NCBI RefSeq assembly: GCF_002163675.1
Contig: NZ_CP019334.1
Span: 3,701,501 to 3,765,500 of the forward strand
Origin: Polaribacter sp. SA4-12
GTDB lineage: Bacteria > Bacteroidota > Bacteroidia > Flavobacteriales > Flavobacteriaceae
Length of the DNA: 64,000 nt
Direction: 5' to 3'
The notes under the pieces: generated by a model
Database searches by the model: none
What the model was told of the DNA's origin: nothing
Seen by the model: only the letters and a program-made list of their open reading frames with translations
In this document: piece by piece, positions 27,195-36,806 of the stretch
Numbering within the stretch: position 1 is the first letter of the stretch
Layout: the number at the start of each line of letters is the position of its first letter
Position numbers and translations under genes: made by a program

Positions 27195-28754
27195 ATGAAA
27201 TTAAGAGCATTATGCATCGTAACAATTCTGTCTTTAAACATCGTGAATGCCCAAAAGGATGTGAAGCAGAAAACAGAGAAGTTTGAAAAAAGTTGGGAAT
27301 CTTTAGCAAAAGTTAATCAAGTTCCTGATTGGTTTCAAGATGCTAAATTCGGAATTTATGCACATTGGGGACCTCAATCTTCAGTATTTGAAGGTATAGA
27401 TCCAAACAAGTGGTATGGTGGTTGGCACGGTATGCAGATGTATCAAGATGGTAAAGTTGTGCCTACAAAAAACGGCAAGCCAACAAATAATTTTTTACAT
27501 CATAAAGAAAAATACGGACATCCCAAAAAAGTTGGCTATACACAAGTAATTAAGCAATTTAATCCATCAAAATTTGATGCAAAAAAATGGGCAGAGCTTT
27601 TTGAAAAATCAGGAGCAAAATTTGCAGGACCTGTAGCAATGCATCATGATAATTTTGCAATGTGGGACAGTAAAACAACTCGTTGGAACTCTATGAATTA
27701 TGGAGGCATTGATCCATCAGCAACATTAAAAAAAGAAATTGAAGAGAGAGGAATGAAATTTATGGCTTCTTTTCATCACGCATTTACTTGGAAATTCTTT
27801 GCACCTGCACACGCACACGGAAATATTAAAGCAAAAGATTATGATTTATATACATCACCTCACTCTTTAGAATCGGATACTCCAGATGATCGTTTTTATA
27901 AAGAATGGTGGGCTAAATTAAAAGAATATATAGATGTTTATCAACCAGATTTAATTTGGTTTGATTGGTGGTTAGAAAATATGACGGATGAAAGTCGTCA
28001 AAAGTTTTTAGCATACTACTATAATAAAGGAATTGAATGGAATAAAGAAGTTGCTGTAGCATATAAAGAAAGCACTTTTCCAATAGATACTGCAATTAAA
28101 GATTACGAAAGAGGAAGACCAAATCAACCTAAAAATCCAGCTTGGTTAACAGATACTTCTCCTGGAGCTTGGTTTTACAGACCAAATGCAAAATTTAAAT
28201 CACCAAATGAATTAATTGATATTTTGGTTGATATCGTTTCAAAAAATGGTGTAATGTTATTAAATGTTCCTCCGAATCCTGATGGAACTATTCCTCCAGT
28301 AATGGCAGATTTATTAATTGACATGGGAGATTGGTTGAAGATAAATGGTGATGCTATTTATGGCACAAGACCTTGGACAATTTTTGGTGAAGGACCAACA
28401 AGATTACCAGAAGGAGGACATAAAGTTGAAAAGCATAAAATTGAATACACAAATAAAGATATTCGATTTACTAAAAAATCAGATAAGGAGTTTTATGCAA
28501 TTGTTTTAGATAAACCTCAAGATAAAATTGTAATTAAGTCTTTAAGTACACAAATTGGAGTTTTAAATTCTAAAATTGAAAAAATCGAACTTTTAGGAAG
28601 TAAAGAGAAAATTGTATGGGTTAGAAATGAAGAAGGTTTAGTAATTACTGCTCCAAAATCTTATCCATCCGATTATGCATTTTCTTTCAAAATTATTATG
28701 GAAGGATATACTGAAAATAATATTGGAGGTGGTGTAGAAGCTCACAAAGATTAA
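27195..28754 (+). CDS. GH29 alpha-L-fucosidase-type glycosidase (copy 2)
   Basis: This 519-residue GH29 enzyme has a signal peptide ending in LNIVNAQ. Conserved elements are WFQDAKFGIYAHWG, the sugar-binding GPVAMHHDNFAMWDS segment and LIWFDWW with nucleophile Asp257. In copies 1 and 3 the HHDNFAMWDS position reads [10 protein letters not shown] and HHDGFALYES, so the pocket differs in each. A C-terminal beta-sandwich follows from about residue 410. The protein ends in an unusual polar tail (ENNIGGGVEAHKD). In the operon it lies between GH3 and a sulfatase, consistent with sequential desulfation and removal of an alpha-L-linked sugar. In agar-type galactans that sugar would be alpha-L-galactose rather than fucose, but this is inference. 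Confidence 0.92.
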   Translation: MKLRALCIVTILSLNIVNAQKDVKQKTEKFEKSWESLAKVNQVPDWFQDAKFGIYAHWGPQSSVFEGIDPNKWYGGWHGMQMYQDGKVVPTKNGKPTNNFLHHKEKYGHPKKVGYTQVIKQFNPSKFDAKKWAELFEKSGAKFAGPVAMHHDNFAMWDSKTTRWNSMNYGGIDPSATLKKEIEERGMKFMASFHHAFTWKFFAPAHAHGNIKAKDYDLYTSPHSLESDTPDDRFYKEWWAKLKEYIDVYQPDLIWFDWWLENMTDESRQKFLAYYYNKGIEWNKEVAVAYKESTFPIDTAIKDYERGRPNQPKNPAWLTDTSPGAWFYRPNAKFKSPNELIDILVDIVSKNGVMLLNVPPNPDGTIPPVMADLLIDMGDWLKINGDAIYGTRPWTIFGEGPTRLPEGGHKVEKHKIEYTNKDIRFTKKSDKEFYAIVLDKPQDKIVIKSLSTQIGVLNSKIEKIELLGSKEKIVWVRNEEGLVITAPKSYPSDYAFSFKIIMEGYTENNIGGGVEAHKD

Positions 28755-28765
28755 TAATTTATAAA

Positions 28766-30409
28766 ATGAGAAAACTCCTTTTTTTGTTTCTTTTCGGGCT
28801 GAATTATATGCAGGCTCAAGAAAAACCAAATATCATTTTCATCCTTACTGATGATCAATCTTATGGTATGATGGGATGTACAGGTAATGATATTGTACAA
28901 ACTCCAAATATTGATACTTTGGCAAATGAAGGAATTTTATTTACTAATGCTCATATTACAAGTGCTATTTGCACACCAAGTAGAATCTCAATTTTATTAA
29001 GTCAATTTGAACGTAAGCACGGTGTAAATTTCAATTCAGGAACTAGTGTTTCTGACGATGCTTGGGAACAATCATATCCTATGGTTATGAAAAAAGCGGG
29101 TTATTATAGAGGTTGGGTTGGTAAAAACCATGCTCCAATAGGAGAAGGTGGTTACACAAGTGGTTTAATGGATAAAAGTTTCGATTATTGGTATGCTGGT
29201 CATGGCCATTTGAGTTTTTATCCAAAAAACAGACATAAAATTTTTAATGATGCAATTGCAACAACGCAACCAGAAATTATTAACGAAGGAATTAATGATT
29301 TTTTAGATAATAATGAAAGAAAATTAAAAGGAGCAATTCAATTTTTGGATGAACGTCCAGAAGACAAACCTTTTATGCTGTCAGTTAACTTTAATTTACC
29401 ACACGGTGCAAGTACAAGCACTATGAAATTAAAGCCAAATGATGATGAAATTTACAAAACATTATATCGTGACAAAGTAATTCCATTACCAGAAAATTAC
29501 ATCGCTAAAAAGGATATTAAAACCCCAAAATTACCTTCAGATTTATTAAAAGTTGAAGATAGACAAGAAGGATATAATTACGTTGACACTCCAGAAACCA
29601 ACAAGGAAAGATATATTCGTCAGCTACAGGCCATGACAGGTATAGATAGATTAGTTGGTAATTTAAGAACAAAGCTAAAGGATTTGAAAATTGATAAAAA
29701 CACCATCATTATTTTCACTTCTGATCACGGATTATTTATGGGCGAACAAGGTTTAGGAGGGAAATCTTTATGTTATGAAAAAACAACACACGTTCCACTT
29801 ATCGTTTTAGACCCTAGAGTTAAAAGAAAACATAAAGGTTTAAAAAGTGATGCTTTGGTACAATCTATAGACATTGCTCCTACAATGCTTTCATTTGGAG
29901 GAATTAATATTCCGAAGGAGTTTCAAGGAAAAGATATTTCTCATTTTATAAAAGGTGATAAAAAAGAAGTAAGAGATTTTGTTTTTACAGAAAACTTATG
30001 GTCTACACAATTTGGTAATCCAAGATGTGAAAGTGTTCAAAATAAAGAATGGAAATACATTCGTTATTACAAGAATAACAATTTTTCAGCATCAAAAAAG
30101 AAAGCTGTTGCTAAGGAGTTAGGAATAAATGTAAATAAGATGTTGTATGCGGTTCACGATCCTGATATCGGAGTTTACAGAGATTATGTAGAATCGCCTT
30201 TGCAAGGAGAACAACCTGTTTATGAAGAATTATATCATTTAAAATCAGATTCTAATGAGTTTTATAATTTAGTTGATAACACAAAACACAAACAAATACT
30301 TGAAGGTTTAAGAAAAACTTGGAAAGAAGAAATTATAAAAGCAAGAGGAACAGAAATTCCTAAAGTTTTTAGATATACAAACGATAGTCATCCAAAAGGA
30401 GGTCATTAA
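28766..30409 (+). CDS. S1-family sulfatase with an atypical signature tail
   Basis: This 547-residue sulfatase has a short signal peptide (ending in NYMQAQ). NIIFILTDDQSYGMMGC supplies the metal-binding aspartates. The formylglycine signature is ICTPSR with Cys69, but the rest reads ISILLSQFERKHG where most S1 enzymes have a LLTGR-like sequence. ITSDHG-type metal binding appears as IIIFTSDHGLFMGEQG. VGKNHAPIG takes the place of the more usual GKWHLG, so the usual Lys-Trp-His is Lys-Asn-His. These changes suggest a distinct S1 subfamily rather than a damaged gene, because the frame is intact and all metal ligands are present. It is followed 26 bases later by a GH16. Sulfate position unknown. 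Confidence 0.92.
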   Translation: MRKLLFLFLFGLNYMQAQEKPNIIFILTDDQSYGMMGCTGNDIVQTPNIDTLANEGILFTNAHITSAICTPSRISILLSQFERKHGVNFNSGTSVSDDAWEQSYPMVMKKAGYYRGWVGKNHAPIGEGGYTSGLMDKSFDYWYAGHGHLSFYPKNRHKIFNDAIATTQPEIINEGINDFLDNNERKLKGAIQFLDERPEDKPFMLSVNFNLPHGASTSTMKLKPNDDEIYKTLYRDKVIPLPENYIAKKDIKTPKLPSDLLKVEDRQEGYNYVDTPETNKERYIRQLQAMTGIDRLVGNLRTKLKDLKIDKNTIIIFTSDHGLFMGEQGLGGKSLCYEKTTHVPLIVLDPRVKRKHKGLKSDALVQSIDIAPTMLSFGGINIPKEFQGKDISHFIKGDKKEVRDFVFTENLWSTQFGNPRCESVQNKEWKYIRYYKNNNFSASKKKAVAKELGINVNKMLYAVHDPDIGVYRDYVESPLQGEQPVYEELYHLKSDSNEFYNLVDNTKHKQILEGLRKTWKEEIIKARGTEIPKVFRYTNDSHPKGGH

Positions 30410-30435
30410 AACAGCACATTTTAAAAAACTAAAAT

Positions 30436-31323
30436 ATGAATTCACTATTAAAACTATTAATTTGCGTCCCTTTTTTACTAATTTCATGCGCAACAGTTTC
30501 AACTATTAAACCAGAAGCGCCAACTTTTCTAAAAGGAGAAGACCCAAAACCTGCGAATACACAATGGAAGTTAGTACAAAACATGTCTGATGAATTTGAA
30601 GGCGATAAAGTAGATGAAAATAAATGGCAAATATCTGGGCAAGGTTGGATTGGTAGAGCGCCAGGTTTATTTCTAGCAGAAAATGTTAACGTAGTTGATG
30701 GAAGTTTGCAAATTACCACCAATGTTTTACCAAAAAAGATAATAAAAAAAGGACAAGAATATACGTATGGCGGCGGTTATGTCGGATCCAGAAAAGGTAG
30801 AACTTATGGCTATTACGAATGCGAAATGAAAGCTAACAAAACATTTATGTCATCAACATTTTGGATGATCAATGACCGAAAAGATGCAAGTGGTTGCGAT
30901 CAAAGAACTACAGAGTTAGACATTCAAGAATGTGTTGGAGAAATCGTTAACGAGGCTGAATGGATGAAGAACTTTGATCAGCGAATGAATTCGAATACAC
31001 ATAGTCGCGATATTCCAAAAGGATGCGATTATAAAAAAGGGTCCAATAAAGGCGGAAGTTCAACGAGTGGTAAAGTTTACGATGATTTTCACGTTTACGG
31101 TGTTTGGTGGAAATCTAAAGACGAAATTTTATTCTTTTTAGACGGTAAATTTCAAGTTAAAGTAAAACCTCCTGCAGATTTTGATATAGAAATGTATTTA
31201 AGATTGGTGGTAGAAACTTACAATTGGAATAAAGCTCCAGAAGATGGAGGCATGACAGGATCAAAAGCAGATAGAACAACAATATATAATTGGGTACGCT
31301 CTTGGAAATTGGTTAAAAATTAG
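30436..31323 (+). CDS. GH16 endo-galactanase, porphyranase/beta-agarase-like (lipoprotein)
   Basis: This 295-residue lipoprotein (cysteine in LLISCATV) is a single-domain GH16. The catalytic motif is ELDIQECVG: nucleophile Glu160, Asp162 and acid/base Glu165. Sequences MSDEFEGDKVDENKWQ, WIGRAPGLF and YGYYECEMKANKTFMSSTFWM resemble beta-porphyranases and beta-agarases more than laminarinases or carrageenases. WIGRAPG in particular is what I associate with porphyranase-like members. It probably cuts oligogalactans in the periplasm or at the outer membrane. It is the only GH16 of the long plus-strand operon and is embedded among GH2, GH29, GH117-like and sulfatase genes. Subfamily and exact cleavage site are not proven. 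Confidence 0.9.
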   Translation: MNSLLKLLICVPFLLISCATVSTIKPEAPTFLKGEDPKPANTQWKLVQNMSDEFEGDKVDENKWQISGQGWIGRAPGLFLAENVNVVDGSLQITTNVLPKKIIKKGQEYTYGGGYVGSRKGRTYGYYECEMKANKTFMSSTFWMINDRKDASGCDQRTTELDIQECVGEIVNEAEWMKNFDQRMNSNTHSRDIPKGCDYKKGSNKGGSSTSGKVYDDFHVYGVWWKSKDEILFFLDGKFQVKVKPPADFDIEMYLRLVVETYNWNKAPEDGGMTGSKADRTTIYNWVRSWKLVKN

Positions 31324-31336
31324 AATATATATTTAT

Positions 31337-32761
31337 ATGATTAAAAGTAATTTGAATAATAGTTGTTTTTTTAATAAGTGGAGCCTAATAACATTATTTG
31401 TTAGTATATTATTTTTGTTTTCATGTAATGAAAACCGAAAAATCGAATACAATATCACAGATTTTGGAGCAAAAGCAGACGGAATTACATTAGACACAAA
31501 AGCAGTCCAGAATGCAATTGATGAATGCTCAAAAAAAGGAGGAGGAAAAGTAATTATTCCTTCTGGAAAAACGGTTTTAATTGGTACAATTTACTTGAAA
31601 GATTTTGTAAATCTGCACGTAGAAAATGGAGCTATATTACTTGGTAGCTCAAATATTGAAGATTATACTACAGACACTCACAAGAATATGTACAAAAACG
31701 AACCTCATATGGATCGTTGTTTAATTTTTGCCAATAACGCAAAATCATTTGCTATTACAGGTTTAGGTACTATTGACGGAAATGGATATTTTAAGAACTT
31801 TACAAGTAAAACTGGTCGTCCAATGATGATTCGTTTTATAAATTCTAATGACATTACATTTAAAGATATTACGTTAAAAAATCCTGCAGCTTGGACATCT
31901 GCTTGGTTGTATTGCAACGAAATTGTAGTTGAAGGAATTAAAATTGTAAGTAGAGTAAATAATAATGGAGATGGTTTAGATTTTGATGGATGCACAAACG
32001 TAAGAGTTTCAAACAGTTCTTTTGATACCAGTGATGATTCCATTTGTTTACAAGCATCTTTACCTAATAAACCTTGTAAAAACGTAGTAGTTACCAACTG
32101 TACTTTTACAAGTAAATGGGCAGGAATGCGCATAGGTTTGTTATCGAGAGGAGATATTGAATCTGTAACTGTTAGTAATTGTACTTTTAATGATATTGAA
32201 GATTCTGGTCTTAAAATTCAACTAAATGAAGGTGGAGAAATGAAAAATATGACTTTCACTAATTTGGTGATGAAAAATGTTCCAAGACCTATTTTTATGA
32301 CGTTTGCACAACAAAAAGCTTGTGTAGATGCTCCAGAAGAAATGTATCCGATGAAAGCGATGCATCATTTTATTTTTGATGGAATTATAGCAGACAATAG
32401 CAAGCTTGATAAAAACTCTGCCATTTTTATTACAGGAATGCCAAATAATTATATCACAGATATTCAATTAAATAATATTCAAATGATTTTTGCTGGAGGA
32501 GGAACAAAAGAAGATGCTTCAAATGAAATAAAAGAATATACGCTTGATGTTTTAGATGGTTGGTGGCCAGAGTTTCATTTAGTAGGTACATTGCCTGCTT
32601 CTGGCATTTATGCAAGACATATAAAAGGTTTAAGTATAAATAATGTTAGTGTAAATCTCTTAAATGAAGATAAAAGACCACTTGTTGTTTTTGATGATGT
32701 AATTGATAGTAATGTTGGTTCATTATTCTTAAACCGAAAGAAAGTTAAAAAGATTAATTAA
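31337..32761 (+). CDS. GH28-like beta-helix glycosidase lacking canonical polygalacturonase residues (A)
   Basis: This 474-residue protein has a lipoprotein signal (cysteine in LFLFSCNEN, about residue 30) and a GH28-type right-handed beta-helix, starting YNITDFGAKADGITLDT and AIDECSKKGGGKVIIPSG. Canonical GH28 motifs are NTDG, GDD, GHG and RIK. Here I see NGDGLDFDG and TSDDSICLQ, so the catalytic aspartates are plausible. The His motif is replaced by WAGMRIGLLSRGD and the RIK motif by LKIQL. It may therefore act on a sugar other than galacturonate. It overlaps the next GH28 by one base (TAATG). The broken gene at 56278 is its close paralogue. Confidence 0.88.
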   Translation: MIKSNLNNSCFFNKWSLITLFVSILFLFSCNENRKIEYNITDFGAKADGITLDTKAVQNAIDECSKKGGGKVIIPSGKTVLIGTIYLKDFVNLHVENGAILLGSSNIEDYTTDTHKNMYKNEPHMDRCLIFANNAKSFAITGLGTIDGNGYFKNFTSKTGRPMMIRFINSNDITFKDITLKNPAAWTSAWLYCNEIVVEGIKIVSRVNNNGDGLDFDGCTNVRVSNSSFDTSDDSICLQASLPNKPCKNVVVTNCTFTSKWAGMRIGLLSRGDIESVTVSNCTFNDIEDSGLKIQLNEGGEMKNMTFTNLVMKNVPRPIFMTFAQQKACVDAPEEMYPMKAMHHFIFDGIIADNSKLDKNSAIFITGMPNNYITDIQLNNIQMIFAGGGTKEDASNEIKEYTLDVLDGWWPEFHLVGTLPASGIYARHIKGLSINNVSVNLLNEDKRPLVVFDDVIDSNVGSLFLNRKKVKKIN

Positions 32762-34149
32762 TGAACCTAAGAATTACATATACTTTATTCCTTTGTTGGT
32801 TTTTGATGATGTCTTGTAACAATCAAAAACCGGGATACAACATCACAGATTTTGGTGCAAAAGGAGATAGTTTAACCATAAACACAAAGTTCATTCAAAG
32901 TGCTATTGATAAATGTGCAGAAAATGGTGGAGGAACTGTTTTTATAAAAAAAGGAATTTTTATTAGCGGAACAATTCTATTGAAAAGTAACGTAAAATTG
33001 CACGTTTCTGAAAACGCAAAATTAGTTGGTAGCTCAAATCCTAGAGATTATATAAGTATAGATGGTTTTGTTGATGCAACTGGTCAAGAAAGAGGAAATT
33101 GTTTAATTGGCGCAAAAAATGCAACAAATATTGGTGTTTTAGGAAAAGGAATTATTGATGGAAACGGAATTGCATTCACTTATAAGAAACTTCAAGAGAA
33201 AATAAAAGTATTGAATTTGAATGATGAACAGAAAAAAGGTTTTGGAAGAAATCGCCCTTTTTTATTGCGTTTTGTAAAGTCTTCAAACATCAATTTAAAA
33301 GACATTAATTTAAGACAACCTGCAGCTTGGACTTGCCATTTTTATCAATCTAATTCCATATTGGTTGATAATGTAAAAATATATAGTCACTCAAATCATA
33401 ATAATGATGGAATTGATATTGATTCAAGTTACGATGTCATTATCAAAAATTGTGACATTGACACAGGTGATGATGCAGTTTGTGTAAAAACTACAAGCCC
33501 AAAACCAAGTTATAATATTGATGTTTCAAATTGTAATTTAAAAAGTGATTGGGGAGCCATAAAATTCGGAACAGAATCTATGGGAGATTTTTATAACATC
33601 AATATAAAAGACTGTAAAATTTACGATACAAAAGGCGGAGGTATCAAATTATTATCTGTTGATGGCGCAAATATGCACAATGTAACAATTGATAATATTG
33701 AAATGCAGAATGTAGATATGCCAATATTTATAAGACTTGGAGAGCGTTTAAGAACCTATAGAAATGCAGAAAAACAAGATGTTGGAAGTATCAAAAATGT
33801 AACTATCAAAAATATAAAAGCAACAACTAGAGATTTGAAAAACTCAAGAGTTTCATCACCAACAGGAGTTTTTATTACAGGTACACCTAATCATAAAATA
33901 GAAAGTATAACTTTAGAAAACATTGATATCACTTTACCAGGAAGTGAAGATAATTTAGTTCTAAAACCAGTTTTAGAAAACGAAAAAGCATATCCAGAAT
34001 TTAACTTTTTTAAAGTTTTACCAGCAAATGGATTGTTTGGAAGACATATAAATAAATTAAATATTAAAAACTTGAAGTTTACTTCAACTTCAAACGATGT
34101 TAGAGAAGAAATTGTTCTAGAAGATGTTGTTAGGAGGTTAATAAATTAA
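32761..34149 (+). CDS. GH28-like beta-helix glycosidase lacking canonical His/Arg motifs (B)
   Basis: This 462-residue lipoprotein (cysteine in WFLMMSCNN) shares the GH28 beta-helix start (YNITDFGAKGDSLTINT) with its upstream neighbour but is a different subfamily. The catalytic aspartates are likely in NNDGIDIDS and TGDDAVCVK, close to canonical NTDG and GDD. The GHG histidine is absent (SDWGAIKFGTESMGD), and the RIK site reads GIKLLSVDG. A loop of about 25 residues (YKKLQEKIKVLNLNDEQKKG, about 140-165) is inserted before NRPFLLRFV. Overlapping start and stop (TAATG at 32759-32763) imply translational coupling with the first GH28. Exo-action on an oligosaccharide in the periplasm is the best guess. 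Confidence 0.88.
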   Translation: MNLRITYTLFLCWFLMMSCNNQKPGYNITDFGAKGDSLTINTKFIQSAIDKCAENGGGTVFIKKGIFISGTILLKSNVKLHVSENAKLVGSSNPRDYISIDGFVDATGQERGNCLIGAKNATNIGVLGKGIIDGNGIAFTYKKLQEKIKVLNLNDEQKKGFGRNRPFLLRFVKSSNINLKDINLRQPAAWTCHFYQSNSILVDNVKIYSHSNHNNDGIDIDSSYDVIIKNCDIDTGDDAVCVKTTSPKPSYNIDVSNCNLKSDWGAIKFGTESMGDFYNINIKDCKIYDTKGGGIKLLSVDGANMHNVTIDNIEMQNVDMPIFIRLGERLRTYRNAEKQDVGSIKNVTIKNIKATTRDLKNSRVSSPTGVFITGTPNHKIESITLENIDITLPGSEDNLVLKPVLENEKAYPEFNFFKVLPANGLFGRHINKLNIKNLKFTSTSNDVREEIVLEDVVRRLIN

Positions 34150-34177
34150 GAATATGAGAAAATTAATAAATAAAAAT

Positions 34178-36802
34178 ATGAGAATTTTAAGCTACTTAAT
34201 AGGAGTCTTTCTTTTGATTTCCTGTTCAAAAGACAACTCAGGAAGAGTTGTAGAAGATTTTAATGCCAATTGGAAATTTAATTTAGGAGAAAATGTAAAT
34301 TCTTTTAAACTTGATTTCAAAGATAATGATTGGAGAACCTTAAATGTTCCTCACGATTGGAGTATTGAAAAAGGATATCAAAAAGAAGGAGCAACAGCTG
34401 CCAGTTCTGGTTTTGTTCCTGGAGGAATTGGTTGGTATAGAAAATCATTTACATTAAGTGAAGTAGATAAAAACAAAGAAATTACAATTTTATTTGATGG
34501 TGTTTACAATAATTCTAGTATCTGGATAAACGAACAATTTTTAGGAAAAAGACCTAATGGTTATAGTTCGTTTTCATACGATTTATCAGAATATTTAAAA
34601 TTTGATGGTTCAGAAAATGTAATTGCTGTAAAAGTAGATAGAACTACTTATGTAGATTCTCGTTGGTACACAGGTTCTGGAATTTACAGAAAAGTAAGAT
34701 TGATTAAAAAAGCAAAACTGAATATTGCACAATGGGGAGTTCAAATTACAACTCCAGAAGTTTCAAATGAAAAAGCAATTGTTAGCATCAATACTAATCT
34801 TAAAAACAACAATATAAAAGCTTCAAACTTAAGTTTAAAATATAGTATTGTTGATGCAAGTGGAATAGAAATAGCGTCAGAAAAAGTGAATTTAGGTGAG
34901 AAGACTGAAGTTCCATCAACTAAAATAGAAGTTACAAATCCACAACTTTGGTCAACAGAAAAAGGAAATTTATATCAATTAAAAGTGTCTTTGTTTCAAG
35001 GGGAAACTTTATTAGATAATGATACTCAGAACTTCGGAATTAGAACTTTTAAATTTGACGCAGATAAAGGGTTTTCTTTAAACGGAAAAAAAGTAAAAAT
35101 TAAAGGTGTAAACTTACATCACGATGCTGGTGCAGTTGGTGCTGCAGTGCCTAAAGGTATTTGGGAGTATAGAATTCATAAATTAAAATCAATTGGAGTA
35201 AATGCAATTCGTTTTGCTCATAATCCTCACGCAGTAGATTTATTAGAAGTATGTGATAAAGAGGGAATTTTAGTAATGAACGAAGCTTTTGATGAGTGGC
35301 ACGTACCTAAATTAAAGAGTAAAGCATATTTAGGAGATAATGCTGCTTCAGAAATTGTATATCCAGAAACAGGTAAAAAATCTAACCCAGATTTAAAAGG
35401 TTCAAAGGGCAAAGACATAAATGCAAAAGGAATAGATGTAACAGATGGTTATTCAGAAGTTTTTAATGAATGGTCTGAGCGTGATTTAAAAGATTTAATT
35501 CGTAGAGATTTCAATCATCCATCAGTATTTATGTGGAGTATTGGTAACGAAATCGAATGGACTTTTCCTCATTATTCTAAAACATATAATGATGTAAATG
35601 GAGCGTCTGGAGCTCAAGGTTATGAATATGTACCTAATTATGATCAAGAAACTGTAAAAAAAGCATTTGACAAAAATATTACTGATGATCCTTTAGCAAA
35701 AACTGCAAAACAATTAGTTGCTTGGGTTAAAGAAATGGATACAACTAGACCAGTAACTTGTGGTAGTGTATTACCTTCAATAGGTATGGTAAGTGGTTAT
35801 GGAACTGCTGTAGATGTTTATGGTTATAATTATAGAGCAGCAGATTACGATGCTGCACATAAAGAATATCCTAATTTAAAAATTTTAGGTACAGAAAACT
35901 GGGGAAGTTACAATGAATGGAAAAGTATTAACGAACGTGATTTTGTCGCAGGAATTTTTTGTTGGACAGGCTTTGCATATTTAGGAGAAGCTGGTCCTTG
36001 GCCACGTAAAGGTTTAAATATTTCGTTTTTTGATTTTGCAGGATTCAAAACTCCAAGAGGTCATTTTTATGAAACACTTTGGATAAAAGATCCAAAAGTT
36101 TATATGGTTACAACGCCAGTAAATGAATCAGAATTTTCTTTTACTAAAAAAGATGGATGGAAATTCGAGATGCAATTAACACCTCCTCCTGTTTGGAAGA
36201 TGTTACGTAAATGGGAATGGTATAAAGTATCTCCTAAATGGAAATACAACAACAATGAAGAAATTGTTGTTCAGACGTATACAAATTGTGAAGAAGCAGA
36301 ACTGTTTTTAAACGGAACTTCTTTAGGAAAACAAAAACTAGCAGATGTTGTAGAAACAGATCACATCTTAAAATGGTTAGTACCTTATACAGATGGAGAA
36401 TTAAAAGTTGTTGGTTATAATGATGGTAAAAAAGTAGATGAGTATATTTTAAATACACATAAAGATGAAGTTGCAAAAATTAATATTTCATCAACAAAAA
36501 CTACTTTAAATGCAGATGGTTATGATATTTCAGTAATTACAATTGAATTACTTGATGAAAATGGAAACTTAATTATTGATGCAGATAAAGAAGTAACATT
36601 TAATGTTTCTGGAGAAGCAACAAATATTGGTATTGATAATGGTTGGGAGATGAATGTGCAATCTCATAAAACAAATAAAACTGTAACTTATCAAGGAAAA
36701 GCAATTTTAATTATCCAATCTACTAAAAAAGCAGGTAATATTAAAGTTACAGCTAAAAACAAAAATGCAATTTCTGCGACTATTACATTGAATTCAAAAT
36801 AA
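34178..36802 (+). CDS. GH2 beta-glycosidase (lipoprotein)
   Basis: This is a GH2 enzyme of about 874 residues. The frame is open from an ATG at 34154, but the internal ATG at 34178 gives a standard lipoprotein signal (MRILSYLIGVFLLISCSK) and is preferred. The sequence around the two ATGs is a small direct repeat (AATATGAGAA). The domains are: sugar-binding domain (NWKFNLGE, VPHDWSIEKGY, WYRKSF), immunoglobulin-like domain, barrel from about residue 305 (KGVNLHHDAGAVGAAVP), and C-terminal domains (TTLNADGYDISVITIEL). Numbered from 34154, acid/base Glu466 is in WSIGNEIEW and nucleophile Glu581 in ILGTENWGSY. It is clearly homologous to the GH2 at 39982, sharing HHDAG-VGAAVPKG-W. Likely a beta-galactosidase-type exo-enzyme. 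Confidence 0.92.
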   Translation: MRILSYLIGVFLLISCSKDNSGRVVEDFNANWKFNLGENVNSFKLDFKDNDWRTLNVPHDWSIEKGYQKEGATAASSGFVPGGIGWYRKSFTLSEVDKNKEITILFDGVYNNSSIWINEQFLGKRPNGYSSFSYDLSEYLKFDGSENVIAVKVDRTTYVDSRWYTGSGIYRKVRLIKKAKLNIAQWGVQITTPEVSNEKAIVSINTNLKNNNIKASNLSLKYSIVDASGIEIASEKVNLGEKTEVPSTKIEVTNPQLWSTEKGNLYQLKVSLFQGETLLDNDTQNFGIRTFKFDADKGFSLNGKKVKIKGVNLHHDAGAVGAAVPKGIWEYRIHKLKSIGVNAIRFAHNPHAVDLLEVCDKEGILVMNEAFDEWHVPKLKSKAYLGDNAASEIVYPETGKKSNPDLKGSKGKDINAKGIDVTDGYSEVFNEWSERDLKDLIRRDFNHPSVFMWSIGNEIEWTFPHYSKTYNDVNGASGAQGYEYVPNYDQETVKKAFDKNITDDPLAKTAKQLVAWVKEMDTTRPVTCGSVLPSIGMVSGYGTAVDVYGYNYRAADYDAAHKEYPNLKILGTENWGSYNEWKSINERDFVAGIFCWTGFAYLGEAGPWPRKGLNISFFDFAGFKTPRGHFYETLWIKDPKVYMVTTPVNESEFSFTKKDGWKFEMQLTPPPVWKMLRKWEWYKVSPKWKYNNNEEIVVQTYTNCEEAELFLNGTSLGKQKLADVVETDHILKWLVPYTDGELKVVGYNDGKKVDEYILNTHKDEVAKINISSTKTTLNADGYDISVITIELLDENGNLIIDADKEVTFNVSGEATNIGIDNGWEMNVQSHKTNKTVTYQGKAILIIQSTKKAGNIKVTAKNKNAISATITLNSK

Positions 36803-36806
36803 AAAA

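Noticed and set aside
34154-34177. Upstream ATG as the start of the GH2 at 34178
   Set aside because: It adds eight polar residues before a standard lipoprotein signal; the internal ATG fits better, although the upstream one cannot be excluded.
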